A stretch of 64,000 bases of DNA from Isoetes taiwanensis (lineage: Eukaryota; Streptophyta; Lycopodiopsida; Isoetales; Isoetaceae): positions 15,762,441 to 15,826,440 of the forward strand of contig JAJEKV010000011.1 in assembly GCA_021234155.1 (NCBI GenBank), read 5' to 3'. Numbering within the stretch: the stretch's first letter is position 1; each line of letters opens with the position of its first letter. A model generated the notes under the pieces. The model saw nothing but the letters and a program-made list of their open reading frames with translations, had not been told where the DNA came from and ran no database searches. Position numbers and translations under genes: made by a program. This document shows positions 39,841-50,975 of the stretch, piece after piece.

Positions 39841-40296
39841 TCCTGACATTAGAACTGACTCTAATTGTGTCAAACTGACTGACTTTAATTCTAATGCTAC
39901 AGAAACTCCATTCTGACTCTACTTTTGATCCTCAAACTATTATGATTGACTTTAATTGTGACTCTAATGCTGACTCTAATTGTGATGGTAGACTTGACTC
40001 TAGTTCTACCATTATGATTGACTTTAATTGTGACTCTAATGCTGACTCTAATTGTGATGGTAAAGTTGAATCTAATTCTAACACTACGGTTGACTCTAAT
40101 TATGACTCTGTGTCTGCTGCAAAACGGACTCTAAATTCTGACGCTAATTCTGACGTTTAAACGACAGAACGTAGAGTCAGTTGTAGCGTCATCCATAATG
40201 TCAGTTCAAGGGTTTTTTTTCTATTTTTTTCTGTCTAAGTTTATAACTAAGGTCTGACGCTAAAACTGACTCTAATACCCCCTTCCTCTTGTAGTG
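39840..40296. repeat. CACTA right subterminal array and terminus
   Basis: Short units of gactctaattgt and gactctaatgct occur in near 12-bp periodicity. One longer unit (tattatgattgactttaatt and following) is duplicated at about 39939 and 40011. The terminal inverted repeat ends in tagtg at 40296. Confidence 0.82.
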
Positions 40297-40299
40297 TAA

Positions 40300-40850
40300 T
40301 TCAATTTCCAATCGTTCTTAAGGTGGAGTATTAAAGGGCAAAAGTGGGTTATTAAAGAGTAAAAAGTAGGCAGTTAAGGGGCAAAATGTGGGTGTTTAAA
40401 CGCAAAAAGTGGGCCATTGAAGGGGCATGGGTGGTAGGACGCACCCTCCATAACATCATGTAGTATACAGTCTGTGTTTTTACTTACTCAAAAGGAAAGG
40501 TTGATGATCAGTGTACAAAGTGCATTCTAAAACAAAAATTTGATGATATTCTATGGAGAGTAAGAATTGGAATATACACTTACTTAAATAGCCCAGTCAA
40601 CACCTTGTGCAGGTTGGTATATTCTAGTGCTATTTCAAGACATATAGTTGACAAAAAGATTCAGAGGTCTAATCTGCTACTGAAATTTTGGAATCTAAGA
40701 ATAGGCAGGAATGGCCATATTGGTGGACAATGGGCTAATGTGGTTCAATCGAACTAGGTCTTCGCCACAAATTCCATTACAGAAACGATTGGATCGAAAA
40801 ATCAAGCCACCTATAAATATAGCATAATTGTTGGAAGATCTGCTTCATGT
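40300..40850. other. Spacer between CACTA and the tandem array
   Basis: A small local repeat at about 40325-40430 carries the word (a)gtgggt/cattaaag(g)ggcaaaa several times. No gene is recognised. Confidence 0.4.
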
Positions 40851-41070
40851 AGGGTGTTTTATACAATAACATGGCGCCATTTAGCATTTTTTCACATATA
40901 TTTTGCCCAAATTTGGCGCTATTAATATCAGACCCAAGCAAAAAGACCAGCTAGAAAACAACATTGCAACTTAAGTTAGCAAAATTTACGTATTTTTAGA
41001 CAAGGAGCGGCATCATTAATTTCTCAAATTGACAAATTTATATGCAAACAAATTTATATGCAAATTTATA
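40851..41070. repeat. R1: first copy of the 220-bp array repeat
   Basis: It begins agggtgttttatacaataac, passes through tttgcccaaatttggcgcta and tagacaaggagcggcatcat, and ends at the breakpoint in GT2 exon 1. It recurs as R2 (43186-43302 plus 48921-49012, split by a LINE) and R3 (50976-51154). Its origin is unknown. It does not have convincing TG...CA LTR borders. Confidence 0.88.
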
Positions 41071-41297
41071 TTCGCATAACAATATAACGACCACCCATGG
41101 CGCTCCAAGAACTTTCTGTACTCTCTGATATACAGACTGATTTTAAAGCCCAAATATGCAGCAAAGGAGACTAGATGAGCAATAACCATGAAGCTGCTGA
41201 AAATGTAACGAATCAGACGCTTGTATCTGATGCTGCTCTGTTTCTGATCTGCTACTTTTTCCAGCAAAGGGGCTCTGTTCTCTTGGAAATGACCCAT
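41071..41297 (-). pseudogene. Truncated GT2-2 exon 1 copy (X1)
   Basis: It matches the first 76 codons of GT2 gene 2 from MGHFQENRAPLLEK on. A one-base loss after LYIREYR shifts the frame (RKFLERHGWSLYCYAN), and the sequence leaves homology at the codon for E76, running into R1. It lacks the catalytic domain entirely and cannot encode an enzyme. Confidence 0.92.
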
Positions 41298-42056
41298 GAT
41301 TTTCTACAGTCGATCCTCTGGATTAGGCTCAGCTCCTCTGGATTTTCTACAGTCAATCCTCTGGATTGGGCCTTAAGTTAGATTTGCATAAATTGAGAAG
41401 CTGAAAGATAAAGCTGAGCATTGAGGACTAAAGAAACGCAGAGCAGAGTGTAAGCTCTAAGCATAAGCGTATTTGACGGAAACGTGTCCCATGCATCTCC
41501 TATGCACTACCTCTTTTTTATCTTATGTCCCACTCAGTCCATACAATAAAAATCAAATCCCTCTTCTTTACTGCCGAATCGTTTACTTTTTGGTGCATAT
41601 ATGAGTGCATAAGTACAGGTCATCAGGAAGAAAAGTGAAGACGATGCAAGCAGTTTCACCAGATTAGCCGACTTTTGTCCTCCTTCAGCCACGCGATAGA
41701 CAAATTTATTCATTAGGGAGCGTAATTTCACCTTGGTTTTATGGGTTGCCCATAAGGTCCAAGCCCTTGTTTGTGTGGAAATATGGGATATTCCAGGTAT
41801 ATGCCACAATATACCTAGATATTTGCACGAGTATCATTTTTCCCGTTGCTCCTGTTGGTGGTTCGAGCCCTGTCGCGAATGTTTAGACCTGCAAACCAGC
41901 ATTTATTCTTCTGCCTAAACTGGAGCGCCAGTGATTCCTACAATTTTTATTCCTGATGTCATCTAACATCATTGACTGAAGGTAACCACATCGGATCATC
42001 ATAGCAGATGCAATTTCATGCATTTAGGACAACCAAAATTGCATTTGCAGGGTTCT

Positions 42057-42985
42057 CCAATTGTTGTTGTACGTGTCCATAGCTGGTTCCAAAGTTGGAC
42101 TTTGGTGGATGAGCTCTGCTCCTTTCTTCTCAAAGAAGTGGAATGCCATTTTCAACATTTATTGTGCTTATCTTGAATTTTAAGTGTTGTTGAATGAATT
42201 TTTTACAATATCTTTGCAATTGAATTGAATTTTAAGTGTTTCTCATTGGTGGTTGTTGAATGGATTTTTTACAATATCTTTGCAATTGGATGCGTGGGAG
42301 CTTAGAACAGTTGTGTGAAAATGTAAGTCCTGGTAATACCTTATAGCCGGGAAGTCTATACAAAAATTCTGAAGATTTAAGGTAAGTTTTTGGGATTTCT
42401 TCTATTGGTAATGGGAAGTTTAGTATGTTTATTTATTGGAATTAACCTGGACAGGTTCTATGTTGGTGCACGTCAAATTATTGACGGAGCTGCTTGAGAT
42501 ATTCATGTAAGGCAAATTGTCCAAGTCAGTCTAAGATGGCCTAACTATGCGTTCCATGAACAAGTGTACCAAACAATGATTGAGCTCGGTTTGCACAATG
42601 CTGGAAATTCCCAACCAAGGAAGGTAATTGTTTCTTTATATGTAACACATTATCCACAAAGTGAAAGAAATTGATTCTCTAGGGTTAATGAACATCGAAT
42701 AAACTAGTTGATATGATTTTCTTACTGTTTAACCTTTTTCTGTTCACAAAGTAGTTTAGGCGGGTGCCAGAAGTCCAGTACCATTTGCACCATCCATCGT
42801 GTACGTGTCTTGCAGCCGATAACCATGGAGAAGGCAAAGTATTTGGAGTTGTTGTCACGGAATTATGTTCATAAAATACAACATACGTTAGCCGCGCATG
42901 TGCTTTTACATCTTGCTACAAGATGGGAAGTTGAAGGTGCTCAACAACAGACACTTGAACATCAGTATGAACTATTTAGCTAATC
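42057..42985 (+). pseudogene. NUP155-like remnant, copy X1
   Basis: Same three blocks as copy A, now on the plus strand: about 42057-42150, 42457-42625 and about 42752-42985. Block 2 has TGA at 42495-42497 where A has CGA. Block 3 is open and longer than in A: EKAKYLELLSRNYVHKIQH, LAAHVLLHLATRWEVEG, then QQQTLEHQYELF. The last run fits the family's PTLEQRRQYL region. The most intact of the three copies for this block. Confidence 0.7.
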
Positions 42986-43185
42986 TTTTCTTCCTTTTGA
43001 TCAAATGAAAGAAGCTTATTTACGTGTTGTGAAGCTAAAGTGATTATTATTTTTAAGTTTGCAGGTTTAATTATTCTAGTATCGCAGTTGTTCAAGCACG
43101 AAGCGTAAGTCATGTTGAAGCACAATTTCATTAAATCGAGAAATTTCATGATTCCAACTAGGGATTGTTTTAAAGACATTTTTTT

Positions 43186-43302
43186 AGGGTGTTATACAAT
43201 AACATGGCGCCATTTAGCATTTTTTTCACACATATTTTGCCCAAATTTCAGAACAAAGCAAAAAGAGCAGCTAGAAAACACCATTGCAATTTAAGTTAGC
43301 AA
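43186..43302. repeat. R2, left part (interrupted by LINE)
   Basis: The left half of the array repeat, ending ttaagttagcaa. It resumes after the LINE poly(A) at 48921 with gcaagatttacatattttta. In the uninterrupted copies these two words adjoin (gttagcaaaatttacgtatt), so agcaa is duplicated at the insertion. Confidence 0.87.
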
Positions 43303-43875
43303 TGTATTTTGGACTATCCATGGAAGATTCTTCTGCATGGCAATACCACAAAGTTGCTTGGTATCCCAATTGGAATTCACGTCTCTGCTTCAGATGCTTG
43401 GAATGAAATCATTAGTGGGTTGCAAAAGCACTTGTTTTGGTGGAATACAGCTAAACTGTCCATGCCCAGTAGAATCACTGTGGCTAAATGTGTTCTTAGT
43501 AATACTCATGTCTACATGGCGTCTGCTCTATTAGCTCCGCAGTGTAAGATGGAGGAGATTGTGCGTATCGTCAGAAATTTTATTTGGGGTGGAAATGAGT
43601 TAGGAGCGATGGTCAAGGTAGCTAATGCATTAGACCTAAGGCAGCTGGTGGTCTTGGTATGTTGGATTTTCACCTCCAAAGCAAGGTGATGATATCAAAG
43701 TTTATTTGGAGGGTTTTCACTGGTAAGGATGATTCTCCTGGCCTGAGGTTGTTGGTGCAGTCGATTCAGCATTGTCTCCCATTTTATAAGGCCATCATTA
43801 AGCCCCTCCTTCCTTGGGCTTTGCTTTATCGTATGCATCCGTGTCCTAATGCTTCTCCCAATTGCAGCACTTGAC

Positions 43876-44347
43876 AGTAAGAAACCCGACCAGAGTCGGA
43901 GGGCCAAGCATGAGACACCGGCTAGTTAAACTCACAGTGCTCGACCAAGCGTTGAAGACATTGATGCTGCAGCGCGCTAGTCGCTTGAAGGGGACATCGG
44001 TGTACTTAGACCCAGACCTGACCCCGGCTCAACAGAAGGAGAGGTAGGAGGAGTTCGCAAAGATTAGACAGGTCAGGCAGGCAGGGGGATCGGCAGGCCT
44101 GGTGAATGGCAAGATGAAGGTATTTGTGCCTCCACGGCCAACACTGGCAGAAGCAGCGACCAGGGGACCAAGCACTTCTGGATCCCCCACTTCCAGAATG
44201 GCGGATCACACACAGCAGCCAGGACCAAGTACCCGGGCACCACCCACAGCAGCAGGGCCGGACATGAGAGCCCCAGCATCTGCCAATGGCCCAACTCCTG
44301 CAGCCTCCATGGGGACTGGGACAGGGCAGTCACCACAGACAGCATAG
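43876..44347 (+). pseudogene. Inner LINE ORF1, C-terminal part
   Basis: It reads RHRLVKLTVLDQALKTLMLQ and GTSVYLDPDLTPAQQKER, resembling the C-terminal RNA-binding part of L1-like ORF1 proteins, followed by a Pro/Ala/Thr-rich tail. It stops at TAG 44345-44347, just before ORF2. One internal stop (TAG at 44046-44048) is present. Confidence 0.7.
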
Positions 44348-44350
44348 GGT

Positions 44351-47300
44351 GAGTGCCTTCGAATTGTGTCGTGGAACTGTAGGGGATTTCCCTGGAAGCA
44401 CGGCGACGGCATTGCTGAAATTGCTGCAGGCATGGACATCATCTTCTTGCAAGAGACATGGGAATATAGTGGTCATCTGTTGCCGGACATCCCAGGGTAC
44501 CATCATTTCTCACTGGCCAATGAGCGCCATGGCAAGCGAGGGTATGGAGGGGTCGCGTGCTACTTCAAAGATGCTATAGCATCCACAGTCTCGCTCCACA
44601 AGGCTGTAGACTCAACCGCTACCTGTGGATACGAGTGCTGCAGCCTCACCATCGCCCACTGTTTATCGCAGGGTGTTATATAGCCCATGAAACTTCTAAG
44701 TTCTACAGGGTGCATCGGGCAGATACAGATGTGCATATGCCCTATAGGGAATTGTATGATGACATAGAGCAGTATCGCCAGGAGGGTCATGTGTTTTTAT
44801 TGGGAGATTTCAATGCACGTACGGCACAGTGGCAGTCGGTCACCTTTCAGGGAAATGTTGACTCTAACCCACTTTGGCTAGAAACGGAGGCATCCCAGCA
44901 TGCAAGACGCTCCCAGGATACAGTCTCCGAAGCCTTTGGAAGAGAGTTGATCCAGCTATGTCAGATTTTTGACATGGTGATCTGCAATGGTATGCTCAAG
45001 TGGCCGCGATCAGGGGGCTTCACTTGCAGAAGCGACGGGGGCGATGGTGGAGCCAGTGTGGTGGACTATCTGTGCCAGAACTTGATATCATTCGTGATTT
45101 CGCGACAGGCACAGGAACAAGAGATGAAGAGACTTTGTCAGACCACTATCCATTGTATGTCACTTTGGATTGGAGGCACTCAGTGGCGTGGCCACAGGAC
45201 AGGCACCCCCGGGGTTTGGGATACACCCCGAACTATAGGAAGCAAGCAGGATATGAGGTGGAGCTTGAACGTGAGCTACAGGAGATTGATGCCCTCGATA
45301 CATTGCATGATAAGTGTGAATGGTTGGTGAAGGCTTTACTCGCAGCAGCCAGTAAATGCTTTGCAGCAAGAAAGCTCCCGCGTAGGGACACTGTGCAATT
45401 CCCTCAAAACCCCTGGTTTGACGCGGAATGTAAGGCTCTAAAGAGTCAGCTACGCACCATCTTAGATCCACAGCTCCGGCCACAGGCCATTAGGGACTAT
45501 AAGGCACTCTTGAAATCCAAAAAGCATCGCTATATTGCAGAAAATCAGCAACGCATGTTTGATCTACTGATGACTGAGCCAAAAGCCTTTTGGCGTAGAG
45601 TGTTGTATAAGAGGCATCAACCACCTGGAAATGTTACCGCAGACCAGTGGAGACAGCGGTTGGAGGAGTTGTATGACCCCCCAGGAGCAATTGCCGACGT
45701 GCCAGATCAACTAGGAGAAATACTACAGCTTTCAGAGGCGGACATCCACCAGGGTCTTAGGCATCTTGCTAATGGTAAAGCAAAGGACTTGCAGGGACTT
45801 CAGGCCGAGCTGTTGAAATGGGGTGGGCCAGCTTTGCTCAGGCCTTTGACATGGATAATCAACCAGGCCATCAGAGAGGGCCTCTCGCAGGAATGGATGG
45901 TTAGCAAGGTCAAGACGGGAAGCAAGGATGACTCCACCAACTACCGTATGATCATGGTGAGCCCGTTACTCGTAAAACTTCTAGCAGATGTGCTGGAGAA
46001 GAAGTTAACGCAATGGGCGGAGGAAACCGAGTGCTTGGCGCTGGCCGAGCAGGTTTCATACCGCCCACTCCACGAGTGATCATATTTTTACTCTCAGAAT
46101 CCTTATGGAAGCTAGCCGCAATGCACGACGGACTGTATTGCCGTTTAAGTGGATTTTAAGATTCATATGATACGGTCCCTCGGGACTGTTGTGGCAACGC
46201 TTTGCGGGGAGCTACATGTCCCACAGATTTGCGAATGCCATCTACCTACCAGTATGACCGGATATATGCCACTTTGCCTCGCGTCGGATCACCGGGTGAA
46301 CAAAGACCATAGGTGTTAAACAGGGATGCCCGTTATCTCTAACGCTTTTTGGACTCTATATTGACAAGTTGGAGACTTGGATGCAAGAACATGGAGGCGA
46401 TGGCCCACAGTTGCCAGAGGCATATACAGTAAAACAGTTGCTCTATGCAGACGATCTGGGCTTATTATCCCATACAGCCAGGAGTATGCAGGAACATTTG
46501 GATGCTCTCGACAATTACGTGACATGGCGGACATGGCAGAATGACAAACAACCAAACAAAAAACCAAGCCGTGCCAATCCTGCTCGCACAACATGATATC
46601 CCAGACTTCTATTACAGAGGACAAAGGATGGAAGTTGTAAGGACCTTTGAGTATCTGGGAATCGATTTCTCTGCTAACATGCTATGGGATGACTGTGTAG
46701 AAAGAAGGGTCAGCGCAGGATGGAAAGCCCCAGTATGCAATGCGTAATAGTTCACATGAATAGATCTCTGCGATTGGGCACGCAAAGCACACCTGCTCCG
46801 AGCACTCGTGGAACCAAGATCGCCAGATGGGGGTAGAGGTCTGGGGGCCAGCGATTAGCAAAGGTACTTGGGATAAGCTAGAGCGGGTGCAGAAGGCTTT
46901 CCTAACATACAGCCTAGGCGTCAAGGACACGGTGCCTTATCCAATTTTGCTGTATGAGACTGGCTTTTGGCCCCTGCAGCATTCTGCTATGCACAGGCAC
47001 TTTGCGTATTTCCATAAGGTTGACGAAATGGATGCACAACGCCTTCCTCCCCTGCTCATTATTGGCACAAGGGCCGCAACGTCTGAAGAGAGTATGGCAA
47101 GAGCATTGTAGGGGATGGTTCGCAAGATGGTCCATAGACTATCAACACATTATGGATATGTCGGATATCGTGGAGCAGGAGCTGCATTTGAATGCGCGCT
47201 TTGCTGCCTCTCTATGGGATGCACCCACTCTTGCAAAGCCCAAAATAGAGCACTACCACACACAGGTCAATCCGTCGCTTGAGGACGGCCCCCACCAGTA

Positions 47301-47784
47301 TTTGAAGGCACACATCTCCACCATGAAACGAAGAGCTATAGCTGCAATAAGGACAGGGTCCCACCATCTCAGAATTGAGACAGGCCACTGGGGTACGGAT
47401 GGAGGGCGGGAAATCCCCCGGCATGAGAGATTATGCCAGTGCTGTCACATGCAGATAGTAGAAGATGAACACCATGCTCTACAGGAATGCCCAGCATATG
47501 CACACATCCGGGCAGCTCATGCCGATCTCAGATGCTCTAAGATAGCAATTCATCAACTGCTGGCTTCGCCAATGGTGGCACGTCTTGCGTCCTACATTCT
47601 GCAAGTCCCTCACAGCACAGGGAATTTGAGTGCCCAAATAGGGCCTCTGAACGCCTACTACAAGGGTTTTTCCTCCCACATGGGGGGTTTTTTCATCTCG
47701 GTGGTAGAGACACATTGTACAGGGTTTCTGTGGTTTTCTTTTGTGTTTGGAAACTTTCTGCTATATTGTAAAACCGTCTCATAG
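44351..47784 (+). pseudogene. Inner LINE ORF2: endonuclease, reverse transcriptase, CCHC end
   Basis: The domains appear in order across frame changes. The apurinic-type endonuclease is at 44351-45180 (IVSWNCRGFPW, IIFLQETWE, RGYGGVAC, FLLGDFNART, then LSDHYPLYV at about 45140). The reverse transcriptase is at about 45700-46620 (LANGKAKDLQGLQAELLKWG, NYRMIMVSPLLVKLLADVLE, GVKQGCPLSLTLFGLYID and the catalytic YADDL at about 46443-46457). The C-terminal zinc motif is at about 47430-47500 (LCQCCHMQIVEDEHHALQEC). At least four shifts or stops are needed to join them, so no enzyme is made, yet all catalytic motifs remain readable, suggesting moderate age. Confidence 0.88.
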
Positions 47785-48920
47785 GCCAGTTGGCCTCCGT
47801 GGACGTTAAAATATAGTTCCTTCCTTCCTTCCTTCTAAAGGGGTTGCTTGCTGCTTGGGACACTGTCAGGTCTCTTTTCCATGTTAATCTTGAGGCATGT
47901 CTTCAGTTGTCCACTTCATGCTGGTGGATTCCTTTGCAGGACACTCCAGAGAATGTGCTTTTAAGTGTGGTTGTTCATCCAAAGACACAACGACGATGGA
48001 TAGCAGCTGGTATAAGCACTATTGCAGCTTGGTATGAGCCTGGTCATCTCATGTCATGGGAAGCATTTAGAACTAAGTTCTTGTTGTACAAATGGAACAG
48101 AGTAATCTGGAATCATATTGCTACATTGTTGCCACAGGATTCTGGTCCACAGATTGAGGTAGTCGTATGGGGTTGCCATCAGGGTATCCAGCCAGGGCGG
48201 TTTGTGTCGTCTGTGTATAAATTGCTTTTGCATTCTGAAATCCTGCCTCCTTCTAATAGGTGGCATCTTCAGGTCCCTCAGCCACAATGGAAAAGTGTTT
48301 GGATATGGGTATGGGATAAGCTGCTTCATCCCAAAGTAGTAGTTTTGTGGTGGCAAGTGATCCATAGATGCCTCAGAGTCAACAGGTCGGTCCATAAAAT
48401 GGATAATAGGATTTCAGAGCTCTGTCCTTTATGCCTGCAAAGGGTTGAGAGTATTGAGCATTGTTTTTTCTTGTGTGAGCGGCTTCGGCAGGCATGGTCT
48501 TGGTCGTTGACCCTATTTGGCACGTCTCATTCTAGCCAGCAAATTTTGCTTGCTATCTATCCTGATGCTTGGCCCAAACTACGGAAACGAGCTTTTCATC
48601 TCGCATGTGGCTGGCTTTTATGGTCAATCTAGAAGAGAAGGAGGTTGTTTATCTTTAAGGGCGTAGATACTGCAGATGAGATTGTTCTTCAGTGGGCGCA
48701 AAATAAAATTGTTATGACTTACAATTGTTCTTCTCTTGATCAAGAGAAGAAAGTACTGATTTGGCATACTTACCTTCAGATTCATTCTTTTGCATAGGCA
48801 GGTGGTTGTACTCAGTTGGATCGGTTTGTCCACTGGGGTTATAATCCTGTCTTTGCATTTTATGTTGCTCTAGTTTTTGTTGGTGAATAAAGCTTGTCAA
48901 AAAAAAAAAAAAAAAAAAAA

Positions 48921-49012
48921 GCAAGATTTACATATTTTTAGACAAGGAGCGACATCATTAATTTCTCAAATTGACAAATTTATATGCAAACAAATTTATA
49001 TGCAAATTTATA
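48921..49012. repeat. R2, right part
   Basis: It continues R2 after the LINE: gatttacatatttttagaca, then caaatttatatgcaaac, up to the E76 breakpoint of the second GT2 exon copy. Confidence 0.87.
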
Positions 49013-49240
49013 TTCGCATAACAATATAACGACCACCCATGGCGCTCCAAGAACTTCTCTGTACTCTCTAATATACAGACTGATTTTAAAGCCCAAATAT
49101 GCAGCAAAGGATACCAGATGAGCAATAACCATGAAGCTGCTGAAAATATAACGAATCAGAGGTTTGTATCTCATGCTGCTCTGTTTCTGATCCGCTACTT
49201 TTTCCAGCAAAGGGGCTCTGTTCTCTTGGAAATGACCCAT
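49013..49240 (-). pseudogene. Truncated GT2-2 exon 1 copy (X2), open frame
   Basis: Codons 1-76 of GT2 gene 2 are preserved in frame (MGHFQENRAPLLEK ... VVVILLCE) with only a few changes. The frame then runs into R2 sequence (YKFAYKFVCI) and stops at about 48980. If transcribed it would give a short peptide with two membrane spans and no catalytic domain. Its main interest is as inverted homology to gene 2. Confidence 0.92.
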
Positions 49241-50082
49241 CATTTTATACAGTGGATCCTCTGGATTAGGCTCGGCTCAGCTCTGGATTTTCTACAGTCG
49301 ATCCTCTGGATTGGGCCTTAAGTTAGATTTGCATAAACGGAGAAGCTGAAAGATAAAGCTGAGCATTGAGGGCTAAAGAAACGTAGAGCAGAGTGTAAGT
49401 TCTAAGCATAAGCATATTCGACGGAAACATGTCCCATGCATCTCTTATGCACTACCTCTTTTTTATCTTATGTCCCACTCATTCCATACACTTTTTGGTG
49501 CATATATGAGTGCATAAGTACAGGTCGTCAGGAAGAAAAGTGAAGACGATGCAAGCAATTTCACCAGATTAGCCGACTTTTGCCCTCCTTCAGCCACGCG
49601 ACATACACACATTTATTCATTAGGGAGCGTAATTTCACCCTGGTTTTATCTCTTTTGGGGTTGCCCATAAGGTCCAAGCCCTCGTTTGTGTGGAAATATG
49701 GGATGTTCCAGGTATATGCCATAATATGCCAAGATATTTGATCGAGTGTCATTTTTCCCGTTGCTCCTGTTGGTGGTCGAGCCCTATTGTGATTATGTGA
49801 AAATATGGGATGTTCCAAGTATATGCCACAATATACCTAGATATTTGATGCGAGTGTCATTTTCCCCGTTGCTCCTGTTGGTGGCCGAGCCCTATTGCAA
49901 ATGTTTAGACCTGCAAACCATTCTTCTGCATCCATTCTCTGAGTCCTCTTCGAACTGGAGCGCCAATGATTCCTAAATTTTCATTCCTCCAGTTAGCTAA
50001 CATCATTGATTGAAGGTAAGCACATCGGATCATCATAACAAATGCATTCTCATGCATTTAGGGCAACCAAATTGCATTTGCA

Positions 50083-50768
50083 GGGTTCTCCAATCGTTGT
50101 TGTACGTGTCCATAGCTGGTTCCAAAGTTGGACTTTGCTGGATGAGCTCTGCTCCTTTCTTCTCAAAGAAGTAGGCGGCCACTTTCATCATCTGTTATGC
50201 TTATCTTGAATTTTAAGTGTTGTTGAATGGATTTTTTACAATATTCTTGCAATTGGATTGAATTGTTGAATGGATTTTTATCTTTGCAATTGGATGTGTG
50301 GGAGCTTAGAACAGTTGTGTGAAAATGTAAGTCCTGGTCATTCCTGCTTTCCATGAACAAGTGTACCAAACAATGTTTGAGCTCAGTTTGCACAACGCTG
50401 GAAATTCCCAACCAAGGAAGGTAACTGTTTCTGTATATGTAACACGTATAAAGAAACAGTTTCCTAGGGTTAATGAACATCGAATAAACTAGTTGATATG
50501 ATTTTCTTATTGTTTAACCTTTTTTCTGTTCACAAAGTAGTATAGGCAGGTGCCAGAAGTCCAATACCATCTGCACCATCCATCACATGCATGTCTTGCA
50601 GCCGATATCCATGGAGCAGGCAAAGTATTTGGAGTTGTTGTCACAAAATTATGTTCATAAAATATAACATGCATTAGCAGCACATGTGCTTTTACATCTT
50701 GCTGAAAGATGGGAAGTTGAAGGTGCTCAATAACACATAATTGAACATCTGTATGAACTATTTGGCTG
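50083..50768 (+). pseudogene. NUP155-like remnant, copy X2
   Basis: Block 1 at about 50083-50174. Block 2 is shortened by deletion to about 50345-50418 (FHEQVYQTMFELSLHNAGNS remains). Block 3 at about 50537-50768 reads MEQAKYLELLSQNYVHKI, TAA, then LAAHVLLHLAERWEVEG, with a further TAA. It shares the first TAA with copy A. Confidence 0.7.
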
Positions 50769-50975
50769 TTCTTTTCTTTCTTTTGATCAAATGAAAGAAA
50801 CTTATTTATGCGTTGTGAAGCTAAAGTGATTATCATTTTTAAATTTGTAGATTTGATTATTCTAGTATTGTAGTTGTTCAAGCACGGAGGATAAGTCATG
50901 CTGAAGCACAATTTCATTAAATTGAGAAATTTCATGATTCTAATGAGAGACGAAATTGTTTTTAAGACATTTTTT

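Larger units (their letters stand above)
31702..40296. mobile_element. Large CACTA (En/Spm-type) element, no visible transposase
   Basis: The left end CACTACAAGAGACAAGGGG followed by tattagcgtcag is the inverse of the right end (ctgactctaatacccccttc, then ctcttgtagtg). The flanking trinucleotide is TAA on both sides (31699-31701 and 40297-40299), as expected for the 3-bp duplication of CACTA transposons. Both subterminal regions (about 31720-32400 and 39840-40280) are packed with degenerate copies of gactctaat or gacgctaat, matching the subterminal transposase-binding arrays of this superfamily. The 8.6-kb interior holds later LINE insertions, a palindrome and minisatellites. I find no DDE transposase, so it is non-autonomous or decayed. 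Strand cannot be assigned. Confidence 0.85.
41071..43185. repeat. X1: inverted copy of segment A
   Basis: Copy of 25797-27922 in reverse orientation, with about 70 bp extra at its right end that is shared with X2 but not with A. The 110-bp block that is tandem in A and X2 is single here. Its NUP155 exon 3 lacks the TAA seen in A and X2, so X1 keeps the more ancestral bases. Confidence 0.87.
43876..47835 (+). mobile_element. Inner LINE, 5'-truncated, with (CTTC)n 3' tail
   Basis: Inserted inside the outer LINE. It begins within ORF1, has a nearly complete ORF2 in several frames, and ends ggcctccgtggacgttaaaa, atagtt, then ccttccttcc. The tail and terminal motif match the LINE at 51.5-56.6 kb. 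Exact 5' limit and target duplication are not clear. Order of events by nesting: array repeat, then outer LINE, then inner LINE. Confidence 0.87.
43303..48920 (+). mobile_element. Outer L1-type LINE, interrupted by an inner LINE
   Basis: Two parts belong together. Part 1 is 43303-about 43875: the RT C-terminal region with KLLGIPIG, HLFWWNTAKLSMPSRITVAK and VRNFIWGG. Part 2 is 47836-48920: the zinc-binding domain with VVVLWWQVIHRCLRVN and CPLCLQRVESIEHCFFLC, ending in A22 at 48899-48920. It is 5'-truncated, with endonuclease and RT catalytic core missing. It lies in the middle R repeat with agcaa on both sides as a short target duplication. A related minus-strand copy is at 33161-33945. Confidence 0.88.
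49013..50975. repeat. X2: second inverted copy of segment A
   Basis: Same limits and orientation as X1, but the internal sequence is nearer to A: two copies of the 110-bp block (about 49690-49910), and the TAA in NUP155 block 3. It has its own deletion of roughly 190 bp in NUP155 block 2 (junction near 50345). Confidence 0.87.
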
